Made by a program: the position numbers and the translations under genes. Below are positions 1 to 11,767 of a stretch of 64,000 bases of DNA, one piece after another (position 1 is the first letter of the stretch; the number at the start of each line of letters is the position of its first letter). This stretch comes from Suillus spraguei (Eukaryota > Basidiomycota > Agaricomycetes > Boletales > Suillaceae). The notes beneath the pieces were generated by a model. The model saw nothing but the letters and a program-made list of their open reading frames with translations. It ran no database searches and had not been told where the DNA came from. Where the stretch lies: contig JABCPU010000172.1 in assembly GCA_016800925.1 (NCBI GenBank), positions 1 to 64,000 on the forward strand. The letters are read 5' to 3'.

Positions 1-268
1 GCCCACCAAGAGCCCCTGTTTGCGGGATGAAGACTCGGGAGTCCTGGTTCAGGACTTGCACGAGCTAAGCGAGTTCTTCCAGAAGACGAGGCCTCAGGCG
101 CAACTCCTACTGAGTCAGCAGCTGGAAGATAGAGTTGCCTCCATTCTAGCTAGATCTACAGACGACTCCAACGACATGCCTCAGACTCCATTCGGGGATG
201 TACTCCAGATCGGTGGAGCTCTGATCTTAAGTCTGAGGTTGACGCATTCAAATATGACTCTCCAGCCT
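1..268 (+). other. Unassigned coding-like fragment cut by a MITE
   Basis: An open frame runs from about position 20 into the MITE that starts at 269. It is hydrophilic, rich in Leu, Gln and Asp, and I recognise no domain in it. Its last codons come from the MITE, so the frame is either a fragment or chance. Function unknown. Confidence 0.2.
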
Positions 269-541
269 CATCAGGAAATTCACACATTCCTTAACATGCT
301 TAATCAGCTTAACTCACTTATCTCAAAACTTGTTTGCTCTCTCTCACATCATTCACCTGGCATATCTTATATTTTTTGAGTGCAAAATACAATAAAACAT
401 GTATATTAATATATCTCAACTTTTTTTTTCTGAATTCATTCACATTGAAATTTTGGACAAGTAGATTCAATTTCACCAAGGCAGTTAAGTGTAAATAAGT
501 CCGCATAAGGGCACGTCAAGGAATGTGTGAATTTCCTGATG
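269..541. mobile_element. 273-bp MITE, copy 1 (family M1)
   Basis: A 273-bp AT-rich element starts CATCAGGAAATTCACAC and ends with its reverse complement. The terminal inverted repeats are 24 bp perfect and about 31 bp with two mismatches. A near-identical full copy lies at 25032-25304 and a 3' fragment at 40626-40703. It has no coding capacity. The flanks show a possible 2-bp target duplication (CT on both sides). The superfamily cannot be assigned from the ends alone. Confidence 0.85.
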
Positions 542-601
542 CTTTTACTCGTGACTAGCACCATAAAATGATAGGCATACATACAAAGATCTAAGGCATG
601 C

Positions 602-2215
602 TCACGGTCTGAAATGAAGGTCCACGTTGATGATAGAAATGGTGGACATGCCCACTTCTGCGCATCCTTCAGGTATCAACTTAAAGCGAAATACAACACT
701 TGAAAAGACGGAGGGACAAGACATAAAGTACCAGCACAACACTTTACTCAATCTTTGTATTGAGTTCAACAAGACATCGCCTTGCTTTATGACCTTGTCG
801 TACTGTACATTCTTGAGTGATGGCCGTGTCATCTCTGCAATACCGCGCACTTTGTCAATAGTGCAATGCAAATGCCCATTGGCGATAAATCATGAAAGCT
901 CACTAGAAGATACGCTCAGAGACGAGCAAGATACAGGTGCAGATAGTACATACCTGTCAACAAACTCGATGCTGACGCCGAATGCACCGCTAAGACTCTC
1001 AAGAGTGAGGCTGCGGTAGGACTCCAGAAGTTGGCTGTACCAAAATCCGAATTTCTCGTACATAGTAGCAGGTATGAGGCGAGAGGAGTTGGAGAGCAGG
1101 AGATACGTCTGCTCAAGGGTGCTGTGGGCGTGGACAAAGCATGTCAGTTATGATCAATCACGTCAGACAAGTATAATGAGGCTAGACAAGAACTTCGGAA
1201 GTGGATTGTAGGTGCGAAGAAACGCACCGAGGGCGACGAAAATTTTGTGTAATGGCAGTCGTAAAGATGGTTTAAGAGATCTCCAATGATCGGAATTTCA
1301 GGCAAAATGGAGATAACCTCGGTGCGGTAATGAGCTCAGAGATAAGGTCAGCAGTGGGAGACCCCAGGAGAACGAACATACCCGTTTCTTGAGATCTACT
1401 CATTTGAGGGTGAGAGCATTTACGATGATAGTGAGAGCGACAAAGCCATCGTACGTTGTGAGTTCAGTGGCAGTGAACGTCGATAGTGCATTGAGGAGAA
1501 GTGCGCCGCTAGCCTTAAGCTGGCAGATGGATGCCATGTGGAGCCCACGGTAGACCTTTAGACGATTATGCCTACCCCAGCCACCACCCTCCTCGATAAA
1601 TCTGGACGATGTGTTAATTCAAGATCACAGTAAAGCGCTGCGATAGCTCACCTTTCTGTCTTGAGAAGGTTCTCAGTGATGAGGCCATTGTTGCTGAAGA
1701 AAAATCCCAGTTGGATGAGAGTGAGTGCAATATCTACCCTTGAGGCAAGGCCAGGCATTTTCTCAAGCACAAGTTTTTGCGCTGTGACTGTGCCTTCCTA
1801 CATAATGACATTTAGCGTTAATCAGTCATATGACTTAGTATAGGGATGGCGCACCTTGTCACCAATTCGGCTTTCAAAGCATCTGATATTTCAGACTCCC
1901 CTTCTTGCTTCTCCGCCTCCGCCAGTCTCTCATCTAGCTTCCTCAGCTCTTCTTCATTGTCTTTCTCCATCGATTTGAGCAACGTGGGATCAGACGTAAG
2001 AGCGTCTGCAGAGGTTACTAACTTATAATACGGTGACATTTCTGCGTAGACCAAAGATCAAGTCAACAACATTAAGACAACCTCATTACTTACCGTCTGC
2101 CTTGATTCCTTCAAGCAACTGTTTTCTTGCATTGTTGTGAAGTCGCCCAAGTGTTGGTGAGATAAGAGTGAATAGATGCTGTGGCAGGCTAAGATTTGAT
2201 ATCGGAATAATTTCT
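602..2215 (-). pseudogene. RPN7: 26S proteasome regulatory subunit Rpn7 (PSMD6) pseudogene
   Basis: Rpn7 is a PCI-domain subunit of the proteasome lid. Successive exons on the minus strand match it. Near 2200-2090 is a piece ending LLEGIKAD. At 2054-1850 is EMSPYYKLVTS followed by a helical run with KLDERLAEAEKQEGESEISDALKA. At 1810-1640 is LEKMPGLASRVDIALTLIQLG, and at 1600-1400 RLKVYRGLHMASI. Near 1130-950 is the PCI piece ESYRSLTLESLSGAFGVS, and near 880-740 the C-terminal VIKQGDVLLNSIQRLSKV. GT-AG introns remain between the exons, so this is not a retrocopy. It is broken by in-frame TGA codons where the family has Arg (TLK-stop-VDLKK and ELS-stop-FIANG) and by a 1-bp loss after DCHYTKF. 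The N-terminus is cut near 2220, where an F-box fragment begins. Confidence 0.85.
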
Positions 2216-2239
2216 TCTTAATGTTGAGTAACGGTTGAG

Positions 2240-2750
2240 TAAGTATGCGTCTAAGTCAGATCAATATGCAAAGAAGATATCCGAGTCAAAAAGCAGGTCA
2301 CCCTCAGGATAGTTCCTGGTTTGAAGGGGTGCTGGTTGCCAAACCCTCTTTGTGCCGTCATTTTTCTTTCCCCAGTGCATCCCAAAAAGTTCAAATGTGT
2401 TGAGTTCTGTGAAAGACGTCAGAGCACTGGCTACCTGCTCATAAAATTCCTGTATCACAAAAATCAATGTTCCTGAGCGCTACAAGTGAAAAGCCATGAT
2501 AACTTACGACAGTGGGAGGAATGAAAATGTCCTTGGTTGACATCACTCGCAAATAGACCAAGGTACATGCTTGTACAGTGTTTCCAAGAAGGGCACAGGA
2601 GGTGCATTTGTAATGATCTCCAGAATGACTACAGGGACAGTTGAGTGGGCAAGCAGAAGAATATCATCCTCCATAAGACTTCCTCCGTTTAGATGAATGC
2701 TCCTCACCGGACGGCCGGGAACAATTAATTTTGCTGTCCGGGGTGAGCGA
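2240..2750 (-). pseudogene. F-box protein pseudogene, C-terminal part
   Basis: This stretch is nearly identical to 22590-23095, the 3' part of the intact F-box gene at 22605-23648. It keeps the C-terminal residues (FELFGMHWGKKNDG) and the in-frame stop. Homology ends abruptly on both sides: near 2240 against the Rpn7 pseudogene, and near 2750, where the sequence changes in mid-exon. No F-box motif is included. Its intron is 1 bp longer than that of the intact gene, which supports that segment being an intron. It is a truncated segmental duplicate and probably makes no product. Confidence 0.85.
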
Positions 2751-2886
2751 GCCTATCACACAGTTTTCACTTAACTTATCATCACAACTTTGTAAATGTT
2801 GCGCTCAACTACAATGAGAAGAAATACTTAATGCTAGACAGACCTCTCTAGATCAATTTTTCTTCGTATAATTAGCAGGGAATTTG

Positions 2887-2934
2887 ATGTCACACTTTTG
2901 GCGGAGGTCACATTATGTCACGAAAGTGTGACAT
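2887..2934. repeat. 12-bp perfect hairpin
   Basis: ATGTCACACTTT at 2887-2898 is followed 24 bp later by its exact reverse complement at 2923-2934. It could be the end of a small foldback element or a chance hairpin. No flanking duplication was recognised. Confidence 0.5.
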
Positions 2935-2935
2935 A

Positions 2936-4667
2936 TACGGTAGTTGCATATGCAGACTGAAGATCCTGCACTCATCATTGTCAGTGGCAACCTTATGATA
3001 CGAATGCTCCATAACCGAACCGGAGAGCAAGAATGTGCTCATGAAGCAACAGATTGGTGGAGGACACTTCAGAACATAAATAATAGTCATTAAGATATAT
3101 GCTCGCACCTGGGTAGAACTTGTGAGTTATCTGTTTGCTTTCTCCCCTTTTTTTGACGGCCTGTTTTTAGTCTGACCTTGGCATGCCGAGTCCCAACACA
3201 ATTTGCCCTCCATCTTCTATGGTATATTCAAGTTTCCATCTGGTTTCACGACCAAGATTTATGTTCAGTCCCTGGATTGATTTTACCTTTGGTCGATCAA
3301 GGCAAGAACGGCCAGCCACCATTATCGATCATGCTTTAACCTCATTTTGGCGATCCAAGCACTGTGTCATGAATTCCAAATACAAATCATTACTCTTTTC
3401 TAAATTTCCCTAAAGCATCTAAACCCAGCGCTAAGACAAACACAAACTCCATTGAAATACCTATAACCGCTTCTATAACCGAACTTCCTGATGAAGATGA
3501 AGAGATCTTTTATGATGCTATCGGATAAGATAAGATCAGATAAGATAGTATCACGTGATCTTAGAACCTTCTAGAATATGATGTCATAACAATGTCACAA
3601 CTATCACATCGTACGATTCTCATTTCTATTTTATGATTGGCTAGTAGTTTCAAACTCAGTTTATATCTCAGTTTCAATATATGTATATAGTTAGCTAGTT
3701 TCGCTGTAGTAGTTCTTTAGTTCAAACCTCTTGTATCTACACTTGTAGCAATCCAAGACGTCCTTGCTCTTCTCTCTCTCTGTGATAACCTTAGTTTGAG
3801 TCCTAGTCTCTGCCCTTGCGTTAATTCATTTGTGGGTTGTGACACACTGAGTGGTGGTATATATATATGCCATTGTCATTGTCATACGCGAGATTTCGGT
3901 GATATTGACTTCACCGCAAGTCATCATCATCACTCGGTTGCATGCCATGTATCAACGATCCAGAAAGATACTGATATTTCTTATTGTCACTTAAAGACTT
4001 TCCTGGCTGTCAACATTTTCGACGGTGGCAACCATAATGTTAATGATGCGTGCTTCAGGAGGTACGCCTACATAATTGTTAATATTCATCTTGTTGATGA
4101 ATACCAGGAGAACTCGTTCTCTCCGACACCTATCGGTGCTCATGTGGAAGATGTTCAACTTCTGGGTTCTATTACTTGGATGCTCGGCACCGTGTTTGAG
4201 GTCCTCACACTGTGTCTCACAGTTTTGCACGTCATGCAGATGGTTGTGCTGGGACCCTGCTGAATCTTTAATGTTCAAGAATATCACACTAAGCTTGTGG
4301 TCGGCTCCAACACAGCAACCCGTATGACCTCTATTGCTTTCCAGGAGCGCATGCACATGATGCATTGATAGCGTGTCATACTCGGTGAAGTGAACACTTG
4401 TCTAGTGCTTTACAAGGAGCAGGGAAATTTACTTTTATTAACTCCCACTTTCGTGATGGTATTCTATGCAAGTTACCATTTTGAAGTAAATTTCAAGGAA
4501 ACTATTCAGGGAATGTTTTCGTTAATATCAGTGTTGACACTGTTGAGATGCAAGATTTCCCACGGGTGCTTAATTTTTTATTAAACTCAGATCATCAAAC
4601 TTATCAGCAAAAGATTTCGACGGTCTTCTTCAGTCAAGTCCACCTTGAGAGTCCTCAATCATACAAA
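2936..4667. other. Gene-poor stretch with LTR-like AT-rich segment
   Basis: No recognisable gene. From about 3510 to 3790 the sequence has GATAAGATA repeats, a TATATAG box and a CT-rich stretch, which resembles a solo LTR or a promoter, but I could not place termini or a target duplication. A 155-codon open frame at 3796-4263 has no family signature and is heavily overlapped by a frame on the other strand, so I do not call it a gene. Confidence 0.4.
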
Positions 4668-6785
4668 ATGGCCGAAATACACGATCAGTTTGATACCATC
4701 CTTATTCTTGACTTTGGTTCCTGGGTTCAGGATTTGTGTTCTAGCTCACATCGTCTCATATATTGATCATCAGTGTCGGTTTAGTACAGTCATCTCATAA
4801 CAAGAAGATGTCGTGAATTGAACATATATGCTGAGCTTATGCCGTGTACATCGAGGCTAGCAGATCTCAAGTTCAAACCCAAAGGTTCGCTTGTGTGATG
4901 CAGTGGGAAACGCGTTTCTGACGCAAAATTCCAGGGATCATCCTTTCTGGATCTCCATACTCTGTGTACGACGATGATGCACCTCACGCGGACCCTGGTA
5001 TCTACACTCTGGGTGTTCCTATCCTTGGTATCTGTTATGGCCTCCAGGTCTGGTTTTCTCGAGCATCATGGTGGACACTAACTCATGCAGGATCCAGGAG
5101 CTCTGCTGTAATTATAAGGGACAGGTAGCAAAATGGGATCATCGCTAATACGGGCTTGCAGAGGTTCAGATTAGCAGGTCCAGTGGATCTGGAAACTCCA
5201 TTGATGCCCTGTTCGAAGACTCGGCAATCAGATGCAAGTGCGTGTTTTTCATTTCGTCTGTCATAAGCCAACTTGACTTGCGATAAGGTCTGGATGTCAC
5301 ACAGAGATCAACTGTCTGTTATGCCTCCTGACTTCCATGTCATCTGACAGACGAACACCGCTCCCTATGCCGCCATCGCACATAACTCCAAGTCGATTTA
5401 TGGCATTCAGTTCCATCCAGAGGTGACACATTCACCGCAGGGAAGGCAGCTCATTGGTCTATTTGTGTTGAATATATGCCAATGCCGACCAAACTGGACA
5501 ATGGTAAAGTAATCATGGTGCTACGTTTATTGTCATGTTCATAGTGATTGCAGGAGGAATTTATTGGCAAGGAAATCGTTCGCATCCGAGAGATATGTGG
5601 CCCGAAAGGACGTGTGATCGGCGCAGTCAGCGGAGGCGTCGACAGCACTGTTGCAGCCAAGTTAATGCACGAAGCAATCGGCGACAGGTGTGCCCCTATG
5701 TTCTTTTCGTGACTTGTATCTTACTCGCATACCAGATTCCATGCAATCATGGTGGACAATGGCGTGCTTCGTCTGAACGAAGCACAACAATTCAACGACA
5801 TGCTGAATAAAGATCTTGGCGTCAACCTGACCGTGGTGGATGCCTCTGAGCTCTTCCTCTCCTGACTTCATGGTGTCGAAGATCCGGAGCAGAAACGTAA
5901 GATTATTGGGAACACGTTCACCAACGTTTTCGAGACAGAAGCATCGAAGATTGAGGAAGCTCCCGAGAAGGAAGAGAATGGAGTGGAGGCAAATGGGAAG
6001 ATTGAATGGCTGTTGCAAGGAACACTATACCCAGATGTCATCGAGAGCATCAGCTTTAAGGGCCCTAGTGCAACCATAAAGACACATCACAATGTCGGTG
6101 GGCTTCTCAAGGACATGAAGTTGAAGTTAATTGAACCCCTACGCGAGCTCTCCAAAGGTTCGAATGGTGGAATCCCATATTATTGATTACACTGACCGTT
6201 CTATGTAGATGAAGTCCGTGCACTTGGGAGACTCCTGTCGATACCAGCACCTCTGGGTCAACGTCATCCTCTCCCAGGTCCTGGTCTGGCCATTCGAATT
6301 TTGGGTCCCGTCACACACGAACAAGTGAAGATCCTGCAACAAGCAGATCATATTTATATTGAGGAGATCCGCAAGGCGAACCTCTACAATCAAATTAGCC
6401 AGGCCATGGCCATCTTGCTTCCGGTGAAAGCTCTAGGCGTGATGGGTGACAAGCGCACATACGAGCAGGTTTGGAGGACGACACACACTCTTTTACTGCC
6501 TTAACATATTTCACAGGTAATTGCTCTGAGGGCGGTGACGTCGGAAGACTTCATGACCGCCGATTGGTATGTTTTGTCTTACTTTTCAGTCCTGTTCGAT
6601 GCTAACTTGATGTTCAAGGTATGCATTCCCTCCCAAAGTCTTGCGTCGGATATCGTCTAACAAAGTAAGTGGGATCAATCATGTCACTTATGATATATCT
6701 TCGAAGCCCCCTGCTGTACATCCTGTCATTTTGTCTCATCCAAGTTAAGGTTGATTTCATTTTTTAGACTGTGGAGTGGCTATGA
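4668..6785 (+). pseudogene. GUA1: GMP synthase (glutamine-hydrolysing) pseudogene
   Basis: GMP synthase converts XMP to GMP with glutamine and ATP. The order of the family is present. The start is MAEIHDQFDTILILDFGS at 4668. The GATase part has the nucleophile motif GICYGLQ near 5025 and the His-Glu motif [10 protein letters not shown] near 5405. The ATP-pyrophosphatase P-loop [12 protein letters not shown] is near 5630, followed by [10 protein letters not shown], the C-terminal dimerisation part ([14 protein letters not shown], then [12 protein letters not shown]) and a short end exon at 6767-6785. GT-AG introns are kept. It is broken by an in-frame TGA in [17 protein letters not shown] (Arg expected) and a TAA in DHR-stop-YGLAEV (Glu expected). 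The first exon ends in Trp where Gln is expected. Near full length, but dead. Confidence 0.88.
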
Positions 6786-6945
6786 TTGTTGACGACGCAG
6801 CGTGACTGACATCTTCACTATCTGAGCACCTAAACACTGTGACCTCAAATGGTTTAAGGTGCATCATCAGCCTGCAGCTTCTCCTGACTCAAAGGTTCAG
6901 AAACACTTCTCTTGGATACACCAGGAGATTGTCCCCAAGCTCACG

Positions 6946-7785
6946 ATGCCGCCAGAAACAAATACGGATTCCCTAGCCCCAAGTCAGCCACCTGCAATAT
7001 CCTCAGATGCAGGTGCAGGAAACCACGGAGATGAAATCTTGTTGCCTCCAGTAGATAATATCCCTTCGCAAGCTGCCTGTGCGAGATTTGGAGGGGAGAT
7101 GGCCGTGATGATGTTTCGGCAAGGACTCGAGTCACCTCGCGGGACAATCAACCATACTTACAATCTCGATCATACACTCTATCTCCAAATTGTTTGGTGG
7201 GCTAAGCGTAAATCATCACCAACGTATGTGTCATTTTCTTGCCTTTATCTACTTATTCAGCGGTTTACAGAGATTTGGAACAAAGTGTTTGTGTATCGTT
7301 TGCTTGCTATCATCTCCCCAGTCTTTTGCCCAATCCACCAGAAGATGATCAAGCGATTCCATTTGAGCAACTTACGATGCATTTGCAATGTTCGTGGCCC
7401 ATATCTGGAGACCTTTCATTGCAGACAAAGCGGGATGGGAGGGATTTTATCATTCTACTAGCTCCACCTATTTTTGTGAGTGTCATCACATAGTGTACTT
7501 GCAAACTACACTGAAGCCGGAATGACCATTTGACAGGTTACTTCAGACAATTGTGTCGATATCTCCACATTTATCAGAAGCGGAGAAAATGCCTTTTCGG
7601 TGGTCCAACAGAGCGACATGTCAGACTACATGTTTATTCTCCACGCCCACCATCCCACGCCTGTGCAACTCAGCCATCTTGCTTCTTACAGAAAGAGACA
7701 TGAGGAGTGGGTGAAGATCACGCATGCTTTTTGCACATCTGAACCAACAGAATTGTTATGGAAGCGATCGCAGTCGCGGTCATGA
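6946..7785 (+). CDS. Hypothetical protein, three exons
   Basis: Three exons join in frame: about 6946-7223, 7271-7475 and 7537-7785, with GT-AG introns of 47 and 61 bp. The start at 6946 is the first ATG in the open frame and is a guess; the frame is open further upstream. The product is about 240 residues. The N-terminus is Pro/Ser-rich and disordered-looking. The C-terminal half has the ordered-looking motifs FIILLAPPIF, CVDISTFIRSG and FILHAHHPTPVQL. This resembles a lineage-specific family common in Agaricomycetes, but that is from memory and no function is known to me. No stop or frameshift is seen, unlike the GMP synthase and MFS pseudogenes on either side. Confidence 0.55.
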
Positions 7786-8733
7786 AGGATCTGTCATAAT
7801 TAATATTCTTGTAATCAACCCCTCGAGCTTCACAGTCCCGTGATGTCTGTAGTACTTGTGCATTTCTGGTCAGCTTATATTCTGTAGCATAGTTGGCCAA
7901 TTAAATGTGTTTTCCATTGGAAGCTTACGAAGTGTGGCGCTACGATGCATGATGCATTTGGTGAATGACACAATTTGTCTTTTTGGAGGGATTCTTCAAG
8001 TTGCCAATAGGTCAAGATGCGATAATTACATAAAATACTGCATTGTGGATAGTTGGCGCGGCATTATATGTGGCACTGTGGCAATAGGCGGTTACCCCCA
8101 TCATGAGTCTTCCATAAGCTCGGGACCAGCCTGGCTTATACCACCACATCACCCTCAAAGACGTACATCATAATTCATGCATCGTGCCTCGGAAGCGCAG
8201 TTACTAGTGCTAGTTACAGACTTACAATACTCACTCCAGCGTAATGGTACATCCTGCCTCGGACTCGCTGCAAAGACCCATTGAATGATCAAGTTGAACT
8301 CTGGTATGCGTCTCATAAATTGTTTTCAAACTTTCGTATTACACAAACCTTTTGCAGCTCGTCACGGTACCAGGCCATCATACAAGCGTTTGATGATTTC
8401 ATTGAATCATATATTTATATATAGGCCCCTGGAAGGCTCCCGTAAGCAGAGTTCAGACTCTGGAATCTTTCCAGAAGAATTCTGCTTCTTTTGACAATCG
8501 CGAGGCCCACATTCTGAGCTTCACACTGTACTTCAAGCCCTCAGCCCGCAGGATTCTGGCTCGATTAGTAAATAAGCATCCAGCCATTCGCCTCCGATGG
8601 TTGAGAGCTTCGCAGCATGTCTCAGGGTCTGGCTCGATTGCCATTCGCGAGCTAGTACGTCCCTGACCTATCTCACTATAATACTGCGACATAGTCTGCA
8701 ACGTTTCAATGTTGTCTGCATTTTTTCAGGACA
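7786..8733. other. Intergenic stretch with one coding-like piece
   Basis: Mostly no recognisable feature. From about 8491 to 8660 on the plus strand one frame reads like conserved coding sequence (residues include EAHILSFTLYFKPSARRILA), with no assignable family. It may be an exon remnant of another captured gene. Confidence 0.3.
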
Positions 8734-10012
8734 ATGTCACCACTTCTGCCCCTCTCCACGAATATTCATGAACCCCAAAGGCTTTCTCTTGCCTGCAAAC
8801 TCATTTTGTTAGTCATGTTCTGTCTTACTCAATTTATAGATACCTTGAGTATGTCGGCTCTCTTATCTGCGATTCCTGCACTTGAGGCATCCATGGGTAT
8901 GACTGAAATTCAATCCACTTGGGTGTTTAGTGGGTTCTGATTAACTTTTTCATCATTCCTACTTATCGTGCGTGTCCATCCCGTAAAGTCTTGACTGCAC
9001 TTCAATGCATAGTCTTAGAGTGGCTGTCTCAGCGACGTATACAACCCAAGTTAGTACTGTGCTGCCTAGCATACCTGACGTACATGCTAATCTAATGGTT
9101 CATAGAAACTGTATTCATTGGAGGAGTGTCCACTCTTGGTATCCTCTCGTTGTGCACAGGATTCGTTTACACCACAGTTCCTATCCTTGTTCTGAGAGCA
9201 ATCACTGGAATAGGTGATCATTCTCGCTGGTGTGTTGGTTCTGACTGATGAAGGTTACTTCTTAGCTTCTGCGATGACGATTCCCTCTGCTCTAAAACTA
9301 TTGGTCAAGGTATTTCCAGATCCACTCGAACAGGCTCGGGCAGTAGGGTTCTTTGCAGGCTGTGGTGCGGTGGCCATCAGTGAGCATCCCGCATATTGTA
9401 AGACAACCCTCATAGTTCCTTTACATAGTGGGCGGTCTTGTGGTCTGTGCAATGTTCGTTCAATGAGTGTCTTACCATTGGGTCTTCTGGTTTGTGGCAT
9501 GCGCGGCTTTTCCAGTGGCCCTGATTTGTATTTTCATGATACCGTCACAAATCGGAGAGACTGCAGGCAGTCGTAAGCCTAAAGGGGCAAAATGGAAGTC
9601 CCTTGATTTGATTGGCATAGGCGTCTTGACTGGTATAAATCTTTCAGCACACTTTTCTTTGTGTCACTTACAAACTTTGATAGTTTCCTTCATCTTGTTG
9701 ATTTTCGCCGTGACATCCAGTTCCACTGATGGTTGGAAGTCCCTGGTTGTATTGATTCTCCTGATCATTTCAATTATAATGATAGCTGGGTTTTTCTCCT
9801 GGGAAACACTTTTGCCTGCGGACCGAGCTGCCATGTATGTCAACGGAAATCTTAGCATCAATCACCGGCTGATCTTGTACCTGACCACCACAGACATGGT
9901 TCTACAACAACTTCTCTGTTCTGTTGGCCACTGCACTTTTGCCATCCTTTTCGGTGCGAATGGAATACTGCATTATGAACAAGATCAAGCACTGATTATT
10001 CCAGAGTTTTGA
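8734..10012 (+). pseudogene. MFS transporter pseudogene, DHA2 (drug:H+ antiporter) type
   Basis: Major facilitator transporters move small molecules across membranes. The piece near 8790-8930 gives TM1 (FCLTQFIDTLSMSALLSAIP). Near 9100-9210 is FIGGVSTLGILSLCTGFVY. Near 9270-9370 is MTIPSALKLLVKVFPDPLEQ, typical of fungal 14-TM DHA2 proteins. Near 9460-9560 is HWVFWFVACAAFPVALIC. Then come further hydrophobic segments and LLPADRAA near 9820. Introns of GT-AG type separate the pieces. In-frame TGA codons occur after VFSGF and after VCAMFVQ. Homology stops at about 9990, roughly TM8, so the C-terminal third is missing. Confidence 0.8.
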
Positions 10013-10535
10013 GGAGGCGCAAGGTGTGATGGAGCTCATCATCTTGGCGGAGGAGGAGGAAGAGCAACAGAATATCATTGCATGGGAATGACCTGAAGTA
10101 GTTTGAGAGGATGCTCACTTCACCTCCAGTGATGCCAATCGCAGGTGGGAAGTGGTCTTGAGTACTCGTAATGCAATATATCTAGGGGAGATAAGTTAAT
10201 GGGTCGAGCCAGATAGCCTGCTTATGTAAGAATATGAGGTTTTCAAGGCACGGACTCGGAGGAGTCCGTGGGTTAAAACGTTTCGAAGCTATCTACCCTG
10301 CCATGTCTTTAAATCTCAGAGTGAACATTATCCGTCTTGCAATCAAGCTCCTTCAACGAATAGGCATGTTGGAGGCTCCTGAATCTCTCCATTTCCTTTC
10401 CTTCAATGATGGACTGGGTGTACAATTCAATTCCGTTTTTATCGAGACATCATTATAAAACAGGCAGACCGTGACAACGACGGAAACAATCACTATACGC
10501 AATGCCTTTTATTCTGTGTTGATCACTACAAATGC
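10013..10535 (+). other. Upstream region of the coiled-coil gene
   Basis: The frame of the next gene stays open back to about 10413 without an ATG, so an upstream exon probably lies here; one candidate open frame covers 10234-10458. Nothing else was recognised. Confidence 0.3.
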
Positions 10536-11391
10536 TTGCAAAATCCAGAGCACGAGTTCCTTGTCCTCCAGTTTAGCCACTGGAAAACCGGCAGCTCTGC
10601 CACTGCTGCTCTGTGCGTTGACTGCACCGTCGACATCCCCACACACTCACATGCATCTGGGCTTCTCACACCATCATCATCGGAATACCCTGCACGGGAT
10701 ACGGTGTACCTCATCGGTCGTGCCACTTCGTTGAATATCGACTCACATCTGACTGCCAGGTTCAAATCTTACAGACGGATCTCCTCGCTTTCGTTCAATC
10801 TTGACCGGCCTTCTGTTTTACAAGTTACAGACCTGTTACTTCTAGTGAACCAACAGGACCTCAACTATGATATCCTCCGTACCCAATGCTACTGGTGGAG
10901 TGGCACTGTTTGCAAGAGTTTGGAAAGGCTTTTTAGAGGGGAGGAGGAAGTGTTTGACCTGGACAACCGTGGCCACTTTGGCCCCATCACATTAATACAA
11001 CCATCGGAGGATGATATCAGCAACATTTGTGCTAAATTCTGGCCCGCTCACAAGGTAACGGAGAAGCAAGTGGCCGGTCTCCAGCTTCAACATCAGGCCG
11101 AACGTGCACAGGTACACATCTTCAGTCAAACTGGCCTTTCCTTTATTGATTGTGCCTGACCCTGCAGATTCTGGAACAAGGCCGCTCCCAGCGGCAACCT
11201 GAAATTGACGAGCGCGACCGCCAGATCGAAGAGCGCAATCGCCAGGTCGAAGAGCGCAATCGCCAGATCGCCGAGGTGTGCATTTTCTGCAGAAGTGGTT
11301 TTCTTCAACTGATGGTAGTTTCCTTCCTGAACTTCAGTTGGTAGCTGAACTTGAACGAATGAGGACGCAACGTACCCCAGCTATCAACTAG
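10536..11391 (+). CDS. Hypothetical protein with C-terminal coiled coil
   Basis: Exons 10536-11111, 11168-11275 and 11338-11391 join in phase 0 and end at TAG. The first body exon has the motifs PEHEFLVLQFSHW, DTVYLIGRATSL and QCYWWSGTVCKSL, which look like a lineage-specific Agaricomycete family of unknown role (inference from memory). The second exon codes an imperfect 7-residue repeat, ERDRQIE-ERNRQVE-ERNRQIA, which predicts a short charged coiled coil. The start is uncertain because the frame remains open upstream of the chosen ATG. No disabling mutation is visible. The tandem intron-like array starts 377 bp downstream. Confidence 0.6.
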
Positions 11392-11767
11392 ACCTTCATA
11401 AGTCACATCCGCACCTGATCATAGCAGTGAAGCGCACCGTTTTCAATTCCAACCGTTTTCATGTCCCAGAAGGTCATGTTTCCGTGGTAGTTAGCATATC
11501 CACAGGCCTGCTCAATGAAAGTTGGACGATATGCATAGGTTTGGTGTCGCAAGTTCATAAAGTCATAGATCTAGGCGCAATCTTGATGCCTCCAGATCTA
11601 ATTTTCTAAACTGGAGAGCGTGGGTCATACCCAGATGGCACACAGCAGCACGCCATGAATCAGACGTCCACAGATTCTAGGACCCTGCGCGGATGGGACT
11701 TCCGCGTGAAGAACTAGTTGATAGAGGACCATAGTTAACAACTCAGGTTAACAACTCAGATAGATAG
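11392..11767. other. Spacer before the 69-bp array
   Basis: No gene or family recognised. The 60-codon frame at 11427-11609 shows no signature. A short direct repeat, TTAACAACTCAG, occurs twice around 11735-11760, just before the array. Confidence 0.4.

Noticed and set aside
3796..4263. 155-codon frame as a gene
   Set aside because: No signature, strong overlap with an opposite frame, and gene-poor surroundings.
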